This document shows, piece by piece, positions 20,400 to 32,859 of a stretch of 64,000 nucleotides of DNA. How positions within the stretch are numbered: the first letter of the stretch is position 1; each line of letters starts with the position of its first letter. The DNA lies in the NCBI GenBank assembly GCA_905221605.1, contig CAJNDS010000558.1, positions 376,001 to 440,000 of the forward strand, written 5' to 3'. The notes under the pieces are model-generated. The model was given only the letters and a program-made list of their open reading frames with translations, made no database searches and was not told where the DNA came from. This DNA comes from Symbiodinium natans. Its lineage: Eukaryota; Sar; Dinophyceae; Suessiales; Symbiodiniaceae. A program made the position numbers and the translations under genes.

Positions 20400-20720
20400 C
20401 ACCTCATGTGTTAGGCCAGTGTGGGAGGTATAGGTAGGAACCCTAAACCCGAAAGTCTAGAGGCACTAAGCTGAACCCTTAAGAAAAAACGCTGGGCACG
20501 GCTGAGCCAACATGGCGATGAAGAACACCTGGGCGGGGCAAACGAAGGCGATGGGGCCAAGTTCTAGTTCTTGTGGTGTCAGGTCGTGAGCACGTGCCTA
20601 AGGCATCCCAAGCCAGGCAGAAAAGATGTGAAGTGCACGCCACGGCATTCATGGCCTGGCAGAGTTGCCATTCACGAGATCCCGCTTGAAAGCAGGCCAG
20701 GACATTTCAATTGACGTCAG
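20400..20720. other. Spacer, nothing recognised
   Basis: Unique sequence with one CCCTAAA unit near 20440 and no convincing exon or element. Confidence 0.4.
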
Positions 20721-21267
20721 CGACATCAAAACCGCATCAGCAAACAGAAGACCAGTTGGCAGGTGTATCCGGCCAGACTATCCGGAACCCGAGAAGCCGA
20801 AAGGAATTTGAACAAGATATAGATAAATAGTAAATATCTTTCCATACTTGATTCTAAGTGGAATTCCTTGAAGAGGTATTGGAGGATAGAAAACAGAAAA
20901 AAAAACATATGAAGAAGAAGACAAGCACAAAGACGAACTGGAAATAGACAAGGACGGCAAAGAACCACTTGAATGTTGGATTGTACATGTAGTGTCCTCC
21001 GCATAGCCATTCTATTTAAGATGGAAAAGTTGCGATAATAATAAATATGAAATTGGTGTAACTCCTCATAAAATCATGTGTCCCAGAGGTTAAACATAAC
21101 CTATAAACGCGGTTCCCATTACGAAGAAATGAATAATGTATACTGAACCCCAAACTTTCCTGGAAGAAGCTCCAGGAAAGCTTGGGTTTGAGGATTTTGC
21201 ATGTTTTTAACATTCCTGGTTGGTCCGCCCGCGGGGGAGCGTACAATAAACACATATATGTATATGT

Positions 21268-21385
21268 ATATATGGCTGGCTGTCAAAATTATGATCCCTT
21301 TTGGGGTACCCTAAATATAAGGTGCCGTATTGTGGTAGGGATCCAAAAAGGGACCCTATTTTTGACAGCCACCCATATATATATA
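21268..21385. mobile_element. Short TIR element with TGGCTGTCAAAA ends
   Basis: GGCTGTCAAAA at the left and TTTTGACAGCC at the right are inverted repeats about 100 bp apart. Both sides abut TA microsatellites, so the element appears inserted into a TA repeat. Confidence 0.6.
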
Positions 21386-21669
21386 TATATATGTGTATAT
21401 ATACATATATACACACGCACATACATTTGCAGACACATGTAAAGTGTATTCACACCTCTGCATGTGCATCAAGCAGGGTTGCATACATCAACGGTTGGGA
21501 ATCTGGCTGCGCTCCAAGCGCAGTTCAGGGTTTAGGGTTTAGGGTGACTGGGTTCACAGGCTAGGAGACAAAGGCGGCTTGGCGGTTTGGGATAAGAGGG
21601 CTTATCCGCTCAGGGTGTTATGGGTTTTGGGATCTATAGGGTCATTAGGCTTGATGTGTCAGGGCCCAC

Positions 21670-21779
21670 GGTCGCCTCTGCTTGGGACGAGGGGCAGAGC
21701 TTCCAGCGACAAGAGCTTCCAGCCAGCTACGGCAACGGTCTTGTCAGGGTCGTAGACCTCAAAGATCGAGACCCAGGGG
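21670..21779 (-). CDS. Exon island, beta-strand-like
   Basis: Acceptor AATGAAG, 36-codon frame beginning PWVSIFEVYDPDKTVAVAGW then KLLSLEALPLVPSRGD, and donor C|GTGGGC. WVSIFEVYDPDKTVAV looks like consecutive beta strands. I know no specific family. One of the most protein-like islands. Confidence 0.5.
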
Positions 21780-22468
21780 CTTCATTGTCCTAAACCTCCT
21801 ACCAGTAAGAACCCAATTTTCAAAGCTTGGAAGCATGCAGCTTCGCTGCCTTAGATCCCAACTCGCCAAAACAGCCCATGTTATAGCAATTCAGGCTTCA
21901 GGGGATTAGCACATAATAGAACCTTCAGCCTCTCAAATCAGGCCTTACCACAACTTCAGGACTCCGTAGTAGGGCCCCTCGTATATGACATCGACTTCCG
22001 TAGGGTGTGTATATATGGGAGTTCATCAAAATTGCCTGTCCCCGACGTCAACGTGTCAACGTGTGCAATACGTCAGGCCCTGCGAACAGTGGCCTGGTGA
22101 CCCAAAGGTCCAAGAGATCACATGTGAGCGCCACTACTCCATTAGGAACCCTTAATCATATCCAAGAAGGACCTGTAGATCAACCCCTACATAGAGGGCC
22201 ATAGAAAGACTACAAGAACTATAGTTAAGGGAATTATCCTAAGTAGGATCCTTATAATCCAGAAGAGGGTCATAGAAGGACTATCCTAACTAAGCACCCA
22301 GGTCGAGAGTCGAGGGCTTCGGGTATCCTCAAGCCCGGCAAAAGCCTTCCACCCCCCAAGCCAGCTGTTTCAGGTTTACGGTTTAGGGTTCGGGTTTAGG
22401 GTTTAGGGTTTAGGGCTTAGGGCTTAGGGTTAAGGGTTAAGGGTTAAGGGTTTAGGGTTTAGGGTTAC

Positions 22469-22526
22469 TGCAGTCAGCCGCACCACGTCAGCTGCGAAGT
22501 CGACGCCGTGGAACTTCAGCGAGGCC
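22469..22526 (-). CDS. Exon island next to TTTAGGG tract
   Basis: Acceptor AAAACTTGCCCAG, frame ASLKFHGVDFAADVVRLTA, and donor GCA|GTAACCCTAAACCC: here the intron starts with GTAA and runs into CCCTAAA. Phase 2 in, phase 0 out. Confidence 0.45.
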
Positions 22527-23988
22527 CTGGGCAAGTTTTAGGTTGAGGGGGTTAGGGTTTAGGGTTTATGGCTTAGGGTTTAGGGTTTAGGGTTTATATA
22601 GGGTTTAGGGTTTGGGGTGTTAGGGCGTTTTGGGGGGGCTTTGGTATGCTTTGGTGTGTCGTTTTGCTTTTTTCGGGTTTTCGTTGGGGGGTGTAGGCTT
22701 GTCAAAGGTCCCCGATCATGAGGGCTCTCAGACCCGGCAGCGTAATTCCAAGCTTTTTTCCAGCATGGTTTACGGTTTGAAGGTTTTTGGTTCAGGGTTT
22801 AGGCAACTCTAAGCCAGTGTTCTCTTGCCCCGCTACACAAAAGTAATTAAGCAAAGAAACAACCCATAAAATCGATCAGTCCTTTGTAAGCCTCCCGACC
22901 GACAAACCCCTCCCAAGTACAGTTCTACTTGGGTTACTAAGCACCCTGAAACTCCAAGTACACCCTTTATCAAACTCCAGAAACCTCGGAGCAGTGCATT
23001 GTAAGCCTCCCGACTCCCGACCGACAATCCCCTCCCAAGGCCCGTGCCCTGAACTGCAATCTTGGATCAGCGGATCCTGCGGCACAGCTGGCAAGTGGCT
23101 TCGATGCGCTTAAGCGTCTTTGGGGTCTGAAGGGTTTCGCTGTTCAAGGGGTTTGGGGCAACCCCAAGCCCTAAACCCCAAACCCCAAACCCTAAACCCT
23201 TGATGGTTGGGGATCAGGGGAAAGCTTCGTTCACCCTTTGCGGGTCCAGGGCTGGGGTCTGGACGTTATCAGCTGGAGAGCTTGCTACGTAGCGGAGTAT
23301 AGCCCTAAACCCTCAACCCTAAACCCTAGACCGAAAACTTGCCAGAAACCTAAACCCTAACGTGGTTCCGCACTTCTCGTCGCAGTCCTCCGGTACGGCA
23401 ACCGAGGCATCACACAGGACCTCGAGGGCCAGGGGGGGTCGTAGAAGTTGTGCAAGCTTTGAGGGGGTTGCCCTGATGGGGGATGTTGGGGGGGTTTTGG
23501 GGGGCTTTGGGGGGGGTTCAGGGTTTCGGGCTTATGAGGCTTAGGACGTATTGAGCTTAAGGCTTAGTCAGGGTTTCGGGCTGAGGGCTTAAGAAGGTTA
23601 GGGGCTGTTAGGGTTTGTCAGGTTCATCAGAGCAGAATCAGAAGCCGCAGGCTTTTGGCTGAAAAAGGGGTTTGGGGTTAAGGGTTTACGGTGTGCCACT
23701 AAACCCTAAACCATGGTGTATAGGGCTTGAGGTTTAGAGTTCTCTGGATCAAGGGGTGATGTGTAACCCAAACCCTCCCGGCTTCTTAGGTCCAGCCGGA
23801 CGCTCTGATACGTACTGCAAAATGCCCATGGACAGTTTAAGCATCTTCGCTGGCGCCTCATCCCCAAAACGCAAACAAAAACAAAATAAACAAACAATGC
23901 AGAGACTCTAGACACAAAGTGCAAGAACCCAAGCACCCCAAAATCACAAATCCCTTCAAACCTCCAAGGTTTGGGGTTTGGGCTTAAT

Positions 23989-24120
23989 TGGAGGTTCATG
24001 GTACTTAGTAACCCAATTATAACTACAACCCAACTACAACCCTTTTAGGGTACTGAAGTGGCTTCTATATGTGGTATAACTGCACTTATAATTGGGTTAT
24101 TACGTACCCTGAACCTCCAC
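23989..24120. mobile_element. Family-1 TIR element, full copy
   Basis: About 132 bp. The ends TTGGAGGTTCATGGTACTTA and GTACCCTGAACCTCCA are inverted repeats. The interior contains AACCCAATTATAACT and ATAATTGGGTTATTA. Confidence 0.8.
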
Positions 24121-24710
24121 GGAGGGCTGGTAAAGGGAACCCACCAGCCCTCCACCCAACGCCGGCGCCCCTCCTCGAGCACCGCCGGCATCGGTCGGAC
24201 CCCCAGCACGGCCTAGGGCAGATGGGTTCAGGGTTTAGGGTTTAGAGTTTAGGGTTTAGGTTTTGGGGGTTTACGGTTTAGGGCTTAGGGTTCAACAACT
24301 TTGCGCTTACGGCTGAGGCTTTTCAGGGTTGAGGCTAAATAAGGGGTCGCAGGGAGCTCCAAACGACCCTAAACCCGTTGGTTGCGAGAAAAACTGGCCC
24401 CTGAACTCCTCAACCACTAGAAGCGCCAAACCGTAATCCTCCAAACCCGCTAAACCCTCTAAACTCTACAAAAGCCCTGTAAATTCTAAACACCCTATAC
24501 ACCCCATGATCCCTATATACCCGTATAAACCCTACAAACCCATTGAGCCCTGTAAACCCCTCAAAGCGTGCAAACCCCATAAACCCTACAAACCCTGAAC
24601 CCCCTAATTATATACCCCAAACCCTAACCCCTAAACCCCGCAAACCCTTCAAATTTGTACCCGATAAACCCTATATACTTGGCTGCACTTAGTAGGGTAG
24701 CTACAGATTA

Positions 24711-25020
24711 TTCCTTCCCCCTAATATAAAAGCCCCCCCCCCCCCCCGTGCAGTATTAAAACCCCCCAAAACCCCCAAAGGGTTTTTAGTATTTTGGGGG
24801 GGGGGGGGGGGGTTTCTGATCGTTTGTCCGAACAAAACAACCAGTCCTTCTAGCTTGCTGGCTCAGTCATAGATCAGGTTTCAATCTTTAGGCCCCTTTT
24901 AGTTTCAGGCTTCCCCGCCCCCTAATTCTGTAGAGATATTAAAAGGGGCGACTGCCGGACCGGGTTTCGGGGCCAGCGGATTTTTTATATTAGGGGTGTA
25001 TTAATATTAGGGGGAAGGGA
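24711..25020. mobile_element. TIR element with TTA target duplication, PIF/Harbinger-like MITE
   Basis: The left end TTCCTTCCCCCTAATAT and the reverse complement of the right end TCCCTTCCCCCTAATAT differ at one base. Flanking TTA (24708-24710 and 25021-25023) is single in the empty-site copy (GATTAAACT near 12077). A 3-bp TTA duplication is typical of PIF/Harbinger. The interior has facing poly-C and poly-G runs around AGTATT repeats, a potential strong hairpin. No coding capacity. Confidence 0.65.
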
Positions 25021-28000
25021 TTAAACTTCTAGCTGCCTTATCCGCCGACCCCAGCCGGAGCGGGGGCGGCGTCAGTGAAGACCCATCGTTGTCTGCTTCC
25101 TCGCCCAGTGCCTCGCTGCCCTTGCTGTCTGCTTCGTTGCGCAGTGCCTCGCTGCCCTTGCTGTCTGCTTCGTTGTGCAGTGCCTTGCTGCCCTTGCTGC
25201 CTTCGCCAGACCCATTGCCCCTACCACCTACTCCACCCCATCCAAAGCTCGACCGGCCCCCAGTGCATGCCCGCCCGCCTGCCCTACGCTTGCCCTACCC
25301 TGACCACCCACGCACCCCGCCGCTCCTCCCAGTGCATGCCCGCCCGCTTGCCCTACCCCCACCACCCACGCACCCCGCCCCCCGCCCATCCGCCCTTCCC
25401 GCTCCGCATACTCCTTCCCTTGCCCAAGCCCCCCACGCACCCCGTGCCTCGCTGCCCTTGCTGTCTGCTTCGTTGTGCAGTGCCTCGCTGCCCTTGCTGT
25501 CTGCTTCGTTGTGCAGTGCCTTATATGGCCCCTGCTCCACCCCAACCCCCAACCCCCACCCCCATACGGTACGCACCCTGCCACCCCCAACCCCCAACCC
25601 CCACCCCCACCCACCCACACTTCCAACCCCCACCCACACCCCCCACGCACCCCGCCCCCCACTGAACCCATGGCTCCTGACCCCATTGGCTCATGGTCCA
25701 CGGATGTGGCTTCTCAACTTTAAAGGGCCCCAGTGCATGCCCGGGCCCTCCGCCCGCTCCGCCCGCTCCGCCCCCTCCGCCCTCCGCCCTTCTAGCTCCG
25801 CCTACTCCCCTCTGGCCCATGCTCCCACTTTCCATCCCCTTGACCTACCCCTCATGGACCCAGCTCCCTACCCCTTACCCCTCACGCACTCATGATCCAT
25901 GGCTCCTGGCCCCATGGCTCCCCATTCATTAGCCCCCCACGCACCCCGTGCCTCGCTGCCCTTGCTGTCTGCTTCGTTGTGCAGTGCCTCGCTGCCCTTG
26001 CTGTCTGCTTCGTTGTGCAGTGCCTTATATGGCCCACCGTACGCACCCTGCCACCCCCAACCCCCAACCCCCACCCCACCCACCCACACTTCCAACCCCC
26101 ACCCCCACCCCCCACGCACCCGGCCCCCCACTGAACCCATGGCTCCTGGCCCCATTGGCTTCTCCGCCCGCTCCGCCCGCTCCGCCCTCCGCCCTTCTAG
26201 CTCCGCCTACTCCCCTCTGGCCCATGCTCCCACTCTCCATCCCCTTGACCTACCCCTCATGGACCCAGCTCCCTACCCCTTACCCCTCACGCACCCATGC
26301 CCCTCATGACCCATGGCTCCTGGCCCCATGGGTCCACGGCCCAAGCAGGTGCTGCCTTCGCCAGACCCATTGCCCCTACCACCTACTCCACCCCATCCAA
26401 AGCTCGACCGGCCCCCAGTGCATGCCCGCCCGCTTGCCCTACGCTTGCCCTACCCTTACCACCCACGCACCCCGCCCCCCGCTCCTTCCCTTGCCCAAGC
26501 CCCCCACGCACCCCGCCATGCTTCTCATGGACCCATGGCTCCTCCCAGTGCATGCCCGCCCGCTTGCCCTACCCCCACCACCCACGCACCCCGCCCCCCG
26601 CCCATCCGCCCTTCCCGCTCCGCATACTCCTTCCCTTGCCCAAGCCCCCCACGCACCCCGCCATGCTTCTCATGGACCCATGCTTGCCCTACCCCCACCA
26701 CCCACGCACCCCGCCCCCCGCCCATCCGCCCTTCCCGCTCCGCATACTCCTTCCCTTGCCCAAGCCCCCACGCACCCCGCCATGCTTCTCATGGACCCAT
26801 GGCTCCTGGTCCCATTCTTCATCCCAAGCTCGACCGGCCCCCAGTGCATGGCCGCCCGCTTGCCCTACCCCCACCACCCACGCACCGCGCCCCCCGTCCA
26901 TCCGCCCTTCCCGCTCCGCATACTTCCCCCCTTGCCCAAGCCCCCCACGCTTCGTTGCGCAGTGCCTCGCTGCCCTTGCTGTCTGCTTCGTTGCGCAGTG
27001 CCTTGCTGCCCTTGACCCATTGCCCCTACCACCTACTCCACCCCATCCAAAGCTCGACCGGCCCCCAGTGCATGCCCGCCCGCTTGCCCTACCCCCACCA
27101 CCCACGCACCCTCCGCCCTTCCCGCTCCGCATACTCCTTCCCTTGCCCAAGCCCCCCACGCACCCCGCCATGCTTCTCATGGACCCATGGCTCCTGGTCC
27201 CATTCTTCATCCCAAGCTCGACCGGCCCCCAGTGCATGGCCGCCCGCTTGCCCCACCCCCACCACCCACGCACCCCGCCCCCCGTCCATCCGCCCTTCCC
27301 GCTCCGCATACTCCCCCCCTTGCCCCCACGCACCCCGCCAGGCTGGCTCCTGGTCCCATTCTCCATCCCTCCTGTTTATGGCCCCTGCTCAACCCCCACC
27401 CCCACCCCGCACGCACCCTGCCCCACTGCCCATGTCATGTGGCTCCTGGCCCCATGGCTCCACACTTCCAACCCCCACCCCCCACGCACCCCGCCCCCCC
27501 ACTCAACCCATGGCTCCTGGCCCCATTGGCTCCTGGCCCCAGTCTTCATCCCTCGACCTGCACGGCTGCCAATGCTGGTCCTTTCTATGACCCCTGCTCC
27601 CTGCCCTTGCTGTCTGCTTCGTTGTGCAGTGCCTTATATGGCCCCTGCTCCACCCCAACCCCCAACCCACCCCCATTCCGTACGCACCCTGCCACCCCCA
27701 ACCCCCAACCCCCACCACTTCCAACCCCCACCCCCACCCCCCACACACCCCGCCCCCCACTGAACCCATGGCTCCTGGCCCCATTGGCTCATGGTCCACG
27801 GATGTGGCTTCTCAGCCCCAGTGCATGCCCGGGCCCTCCGCCCGCTCCGCCCGCTCCGCCCCCTCCGCCCTCCGCCCTTCGAGCTCCGCCTACTCCCCTC
27901 TGGCCCATGCCCCCACTCTCCATCCCCTTGACCTACCCCTCATGGACCCAGCTCCCTACCCCTTATTACCCCTCACGCACCCATGGCCCATTCATTAGCC

Positions 28001-29300
28001 CCCCACGCACCCCGTGCCTCGCTGCCCTTGCTGTCTGCTTCGTTGCGCAGTGCCTCGCTGCCCTTGCTGTCTGCTTCGTTGTGCAGTGGAGCACACTCCT
28101 TCCCTTGGCCCATTCTTCATCCCAAGCTCGACGGGCCCCCAGTGCATGGCCGCCCAGTTGCCCCACCCCCACCACCCACGCACCCGTCCATCCGCCCTTC
28201 CCGCTCCGCATACTCCCCCCCTTGCCCCCACGCACCCCGCCATGCTGGCTCCTGGTCCCCCCCCCCAACCCCCACCCCCACCCCGCACGGCTTCTTCCAA
28301 CCCCCACCCCCACCCCCCACGCACCCCCCCACTGGAGCCATGGCTCCTGGCCCCATTGGCTCCTGGCCCCAGTCTTCATCCCTCGACCTGCATGGCTGCC
28401 AATGCTGGTCCTATATATGGCCCCTGCTCCACCCCACCCCCATGCCGCACGCACCCTGCCACCCACACTTCCAACCCCCACCCCCACCCCCCACGCGCCC
28501 CCCACTGAACCCATGGCTCCTGGCCCCATTGGCTCATGGTCCACGGATGTGGCTTCTCAGCTGACTTGAAAGGGCCCCAGTGCATGCCCGGGCCCTCCGC
28601 CCGCTCCGCCCGCTCCGCCCCCTCCGCCCTCCGCCCTTCTAGCTCCGCCTACTTCCCCTTGACCTACCCCTCATGGACCCAGCTCCCTACCCCTTACCCC
28701 TCACGCACCCATGCCCCTCATGACCCCATGGCTCCCCATTCATTATGGTCCACGCCCTACCCCCACCACCTCTACCCTTCCCGCTCCGCATACTCCCTCC
28801 CTTGCCCAAGCCCCCCACGCACCCCGCCATTCTCATGGACCCATGGCTCCTGGTCCCATTCTTCATCTAAATTTGCATGGCTGCCAATGCTGGCCCGAAA
28901 AATGGCCCCTCACCCCCAACCCCCCCCACCCCGCACACACCCTGCCCCGCCGCCCACGCTTGTCATGGACCCATGGCTCCTGGCCCCATGGCTCCACCCC
29001 CACCCTTGGCTCATGGTCCACGGCCCATGGATGTGGCTTCTCAGCTGACTTTAAAGGGCCCCAGTGCATGCCCGAACATAAGGTGTGTGTTGTGCCCTGC
29101 AAGTGCCCAGGATGTTCAAGACAATGACGGCCAGGGCCTCGGGGTTCCCAAAGCGCTGTCCCGAGCTGAGACACGTGCGCCCTGCAGCCCCTCATGGTTG
29201 CGACGAGACAGCCACTTTCTGGGAAGGCGCTTCTCCGCGAAGCTGTCGGGTGCGGGAACTTGTTCCCGCGCCCTTTTGCCCAGAGCCAGCTTGGGTCCAA

Positions 29301-29425
29301 GGTGACACGGCCCTCATCTGTGCAGCTATGAACGGCCACGCTGAGTGCGCCAAGCAGCTCCTGGCCAAGGGCGCCGATAAGGCGGGCGACGCGTTGCTGC
29401 TAGATCTACCCATGTCAAGATAGTA
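29301..29425 (+). pseudogene. Ankyrin-repeat fragment inside the C-rich insertion
   Basis: The frame reads GDTALICAAMNGHAECAKQL then LAKGADKA, matching the ankyrin consensus GxTALHxAAxxGHxxxVxxLLxxGADxx over one repeat. It ends at TAG 29421-29423. It lies in a GC-balanced island (29060-29440) unlike the flanking C-rich modules. Only one repeat is present and no start is identifiable, so it is probably a captured exon fragment. Confidence 0.6.
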
Positions 29426-31086
29426 CCTGCGTCGCAGGAGATGCAGCCCTGCCCACCGCTCCGCCCTCCGCCCTTCCAGCTCCGCCTACTCTGCCTTGCT
29501 GTCTGCTTCGTTGTGCAGTGCCTTGCTGCCCTTGCTGCCTTCGCCAGACCCATTGCCCCTACCAGTGCATGCCCGCCCGCTTGCCCTACGCTTGCCCTGC
29601 CCTTACCACCCACGCACCCCGCCCCCCGCTCCTTCCCTTGCCCAAGCCCCCCACGCACCCCGCCATGCTTCTCATGGACCCATGGCTCCTCCCAGTGCAT
29701 GCCCGCCCGCTTGCCCCACCCCCACCACCCACGCACCCCGCCCCCCGCCCATCCGCCCTTCCCGCTCCGCGTACTCCTTCCCTTGCCCAAGCCCCCCACG
29801 CACCCCGTGCCTCGCTGCCCTTGCTGTCTGCTTCGTTGCGCAGTGCCTCGCTGCCCTTGCTGTCTGCTTCGTTGTGCAGTGCCTTGCTGCCCTACCCTTA
29901 CCACCCACGCACCCCGCCCCCCGCTCCTTCCCTTGCCCAAGCGCCCCACGCACCCCGCCATGCTTCTCATGGACCCATGGCTCCTCCCAGTGCATGCCCC
30001 CGCTTGCCCTACCCCCACCACCCGCATACTCCTTCCCTTGCCCAAGCCCCCCACGCACCCCGCCATGCTTCTCATGGACCCATGGCTCCTGGTCCCATTC
30101 TTCATCCCAAGCTCGGCGTCAGTGAAGACCCATTGTCCCTACCACCTACTCCACCCCATCCAAAGCTCGACCAGCCCATGCTTTTCATGGACCCATGGCT
30201 CCTGGTCCCATTCTTCGTCCCTTGAGCTGCTCCACCCCCACCCGCAACCCCCACCCACCCCGCACGCACCCTGCCCCGCCGCCCGTGCTTGTCATGGGCC
30301 CCTTGCTCCTGGCGTCATGGCTCCACCCCCACCCCCAACCCCCACCCCCACACACCCCACCCTTTCCACACTTCCAACCCCCACCCCCACCCCCCACGCA
30401 CCCCGCCCCCCCACTGGACCCATGGCTCCTGGCCCCATTGGCTCCATTCTTCATCGCTCGACCTGCTGGTCCTATATATGCCCCTCCAACCCCCACCCCC
30501 ATACCGTACGCACCCTGCCATACCCCCAACCCCAACCCCCACCCCCCACGCACCCCGCCCCCCACTGAACCCATGGCTCCTGGCCCCATTGGCTCATGGT
30601 TAACGGCCCATGGATGTGGCTTCTCAGCTGACTTTAAAGGGCCCCAGTGCATGCCCGGGCCCTCCGCCCGCTCCGCCCGCTCCGCCCTCCGCCCTTCCAG
30701 CTCCTATATATGGCCCCTGCTCCACCCCAACCCCCAACCTCCACCCCCATACCGTACGCACCCTTCCCGCCCTTCCCGCCCTTCCCGCCCTTCCCCCCTT
30801 TTCGCCCGCTCCGCCCGCCATGCTTCCCCTGCCTCTCCCACTACCCTTCCCCTTCCCAACCATTCCACTGTTTCAGGGCCAATCCACGCCCGGCCTTCCC
30901 ACCCGGCCCCCCCTCTCACCGTACCCCCAATCCACCCCGCCCCTAACCCTCCCACCACCAACCCCACCCTTCCCCTTCCCAACCATTCCACTCCATCCTC
31001 CTCCCCTACCCCTTCCCCACTCGATCAGATGACTGAGACTTTAAAGACTTTAAAGGGCTCCAGTGCATGCCCGCCCCCTCCGCCCC

Positions 31087-31089
31087 CCC

Positions 31090-31160
<71 letters not shown>
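31087..31160. repeat. Poly-C tract, about 74 bases
   Basis: Nearly uninterrupted C. Its length may be an assembly estimate. Confidence 0.9.
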
Positions 31161-31599
31161 ACCCCCCACCCCACCCCCTGCCATCCTTGTTCTTGTCCGG
31201 TTTGCGCGGAGCATCAGGTTGAGGGGTCGGCGGCACTGGCGGTAGCCATTAAATCGGGCAGCGCGAGGTCCCCAAAGGACCGAGCAAATGCGGACCTTTT
31301 AGCCCGGGTCGTCCCGGGAATAGCCTTGCTGGCCTCTGGCCTTCTGCGAAGCAGAATTAGGCCGGACGCCAGTGCCGCCGACCCCCGCGTGCCGCCGGTG
31401 AACGGTTTTTTTTTCGTGGTTTTTTGCGTCGCCACGGAGGCCCCCAGAGGGCGCGCATCATGAGCATCAGCGGGTCCAGCCCGGGACCCCCAGGCGCGCA
31501 TCAGGAGCATCAGCGGCTCCCGGGGCGGGACCCCGGGGGCGCATCAGGAGCATGATGCCCCCCAAAGGGCGGGCATAAGCGACGTGTCTAAGCCCGGGG

Positions 31600-31770
31600 C
31601 TAGGAAAAAGGGAGTTTAGGGGCCTTATAAAGTGCTTAGAAACGTTAAGGGAGTCTAGGAGCCTCAAACGCTTAGAGATTTGAAGGGAGTTTAGGGGCCT
31701 GAAAATGCTTAGAAACTTAACGCTTAGAGATTTTAAGGGAGTTTAGGGGCCTCAACATGCTTAGAAACTG
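31600..31770. repeat. Diverged tandem repeat, about 60 bp unit
   Basis: Three to four copies of a unit built from GGGAGTTTAGGGGCCT and TGCTTAGAAAC near the right end of the C-rich insertion. Confidence 0.6.
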
Positions 31771-31932
31771 CTCGCCCCGGGCTTCTGCGTGCGCTGCCCG
31801 CCCATGGGCGCAGCCCCTTAAAATTAAGAAACCCAATAAACACAAAAAGGCTAGGATCTAAAGTTACAGTAAAGCACCACAAAGTATACCCTGGAACCCT
31901 AAACCCTAAACCCTAAACCCTAAACCCTAAAC

Positions 31933-32004
31933 ATCCTTTGCCACTGTTATCGAAGTCTGCCTCCGACGTCGCAGGGCCCAGAGCGCAGCGCTCGCGCGCG
32001 GCAT
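31933..32004 (-). CDS. Exon island, basic helix
   Basis: Acceptor CCCTTTGCCCCAG, 24-codon frame MPRASAALWALRRRQTSITV then AKD, and donor GAT|GTTTAGGGTTTAGGG. In phase 0 at both ends. The first codon is ATG, so it could be an initial exon. Confidence 0.45.
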
Positions 32005-32094
32005 CTGGGGCAAAGGGTACCGCTCCGAGGCTGATTATCCCCCTGATTCCTAGTAGAATGATAGGCACCCTAGACATAATCCCTTAAAGGGTAT

Positions 32095-32190
32095 ATATAG
32101 GATATAAGGACCTACTAAGAACATATAGGATATAGGGACCTACTAAGTATACATAGGATATAGGGACCTACTAAGAACCAGCAAGTGAGA
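32095..32190. repeat. Tandem GGATATAGGGACCTACTAAGAAC units, family-6 end
   Basis: Three copies of about 33 bp. The right edge CCTACTAAGAACCAGCAAG matches a terminus of the family-6 TIR elements at 37206 and 63323. Confidence 0.65.
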
Positions 32191-32391
32191 AGTAGGGCTG
32201 TAAGATGACATGGGGTGCTGATTAGAAGTAGGGTTGTACATGGGGTTTGTTCAGGGTTCTATAGGGTTCAAAGTTTTGGTGCCCTAAACCCTAAACCCTA
32301 AACCCTAAACCCGAAACCCTAAACCCTAAACCCTGTAGAAGCCACAGCAAGCCCCTTCCCACACCAACGAATGGAGTCCCTGAATCCATAC

Positions 32392-32525
32392 TTGGAGGTT
32401 CAGTAAGGCAAGTCTAACTGCACTTAGAGAACCCAATTGTAACCCTATTAGGGTACTTAAGGGGCTTCTAGTAAGTGGGATCGACCTGCAATTACAATTG
32501 GGTTTTCGGTACCCTGAACCTCCAA
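32392..32525. mobile_element. Family-1 TIR element, full copy
   Basis: Ends CTTGGAGGTTCAG and CCCTGAACCTCCAAG. The interior GTAACCCTATTAGGGTACTT is itself palindromic. Confidence 0.8.
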
Positions 32526-32859
32526 GAGCCCCAGAAGCCCTATAAGTGTGCCTGGCAGCACTAAACCCCAACCCCTGAGCTTTAGGGGTTTACAGTTTAG
32601 GGTTTAGGATTTTGGGTTTTGGGTTTAGGGCTTGCAGTTTAGGGTTTAGGGGTTTGCAGTTTAGGGTTTAGGATTTTGGGGCTTCAGGCATTTCAGGTCT
32701 AAGGTTTACGTGGTGCCTGGCAGCTGTTGGAGCAGCCTCTGGGGCAGTCGACTCCGAGGATCCCCGGCCGCGGCGTTGAGGAAGCCCAGCGTCGGCGAAT
32801 GCCTCTGAGCTTTTTGGGGGTTTATGGCTTGGGGTTTAGGGTTTAGGGTTTAGGGTTTA

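Larger units (their letters stand above)
25041..31823. mobile_element. 6.8-kb C-rich insertion, Helitron-like
   Basis: Compared with GCCTTATTAAGAAAC at the empty site, 25041-31823 is an insertion between A and T without a clear duplication (at most AT). It begins TCCGCC. Near the right end lies a near-perfect hairpin GCTGCCCGCCCATGGGCGCAGC (about 31798-31818), followed within 10 bases by the junction CCCCTTAAAA|T. Insertion at A|T, a TC start and a 3' hairpin fit Helitrons, but the end is not the canonical CTRR and I see no Rep/helicase gene, so it would be non-autonomous. The body is a mosaic of C-rich modules (CACGCACCCCGCC, CATGGCTCCTGGCCCC, CTGCCCTTGCTGTCTGCTTC) shuffled many times. Confidence 0.45.
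24677..31884. repeat. Dispersed repeat split by two insertions
   Basis: Three pieces, 24677-24710, 25021-25040 and 31824-31884, together match 12047-12158 almost base for base. The gaps are occupied by a 309-bp TIR element and a 6.8-kb C-rich segment. Confidence 0.75.

Noticed and set aside
20500-20530. Dinoflagellate spliced-leader relic
   Set aside because: Only a weak match to the reverse complement of the conserved leader (TGAGCCAACATGGC). A similar weak match at 48296 shows the background level. Not enough to infer trans-splicing.
26297-28569. Overlapping proline-rich open frames of up to 488 codons
   Set aside because: They occur in several frames on both strands of a C-rich modular repeat that lacks stop codons by composition. 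There is no sign of codon bias or of a single favoured frame.
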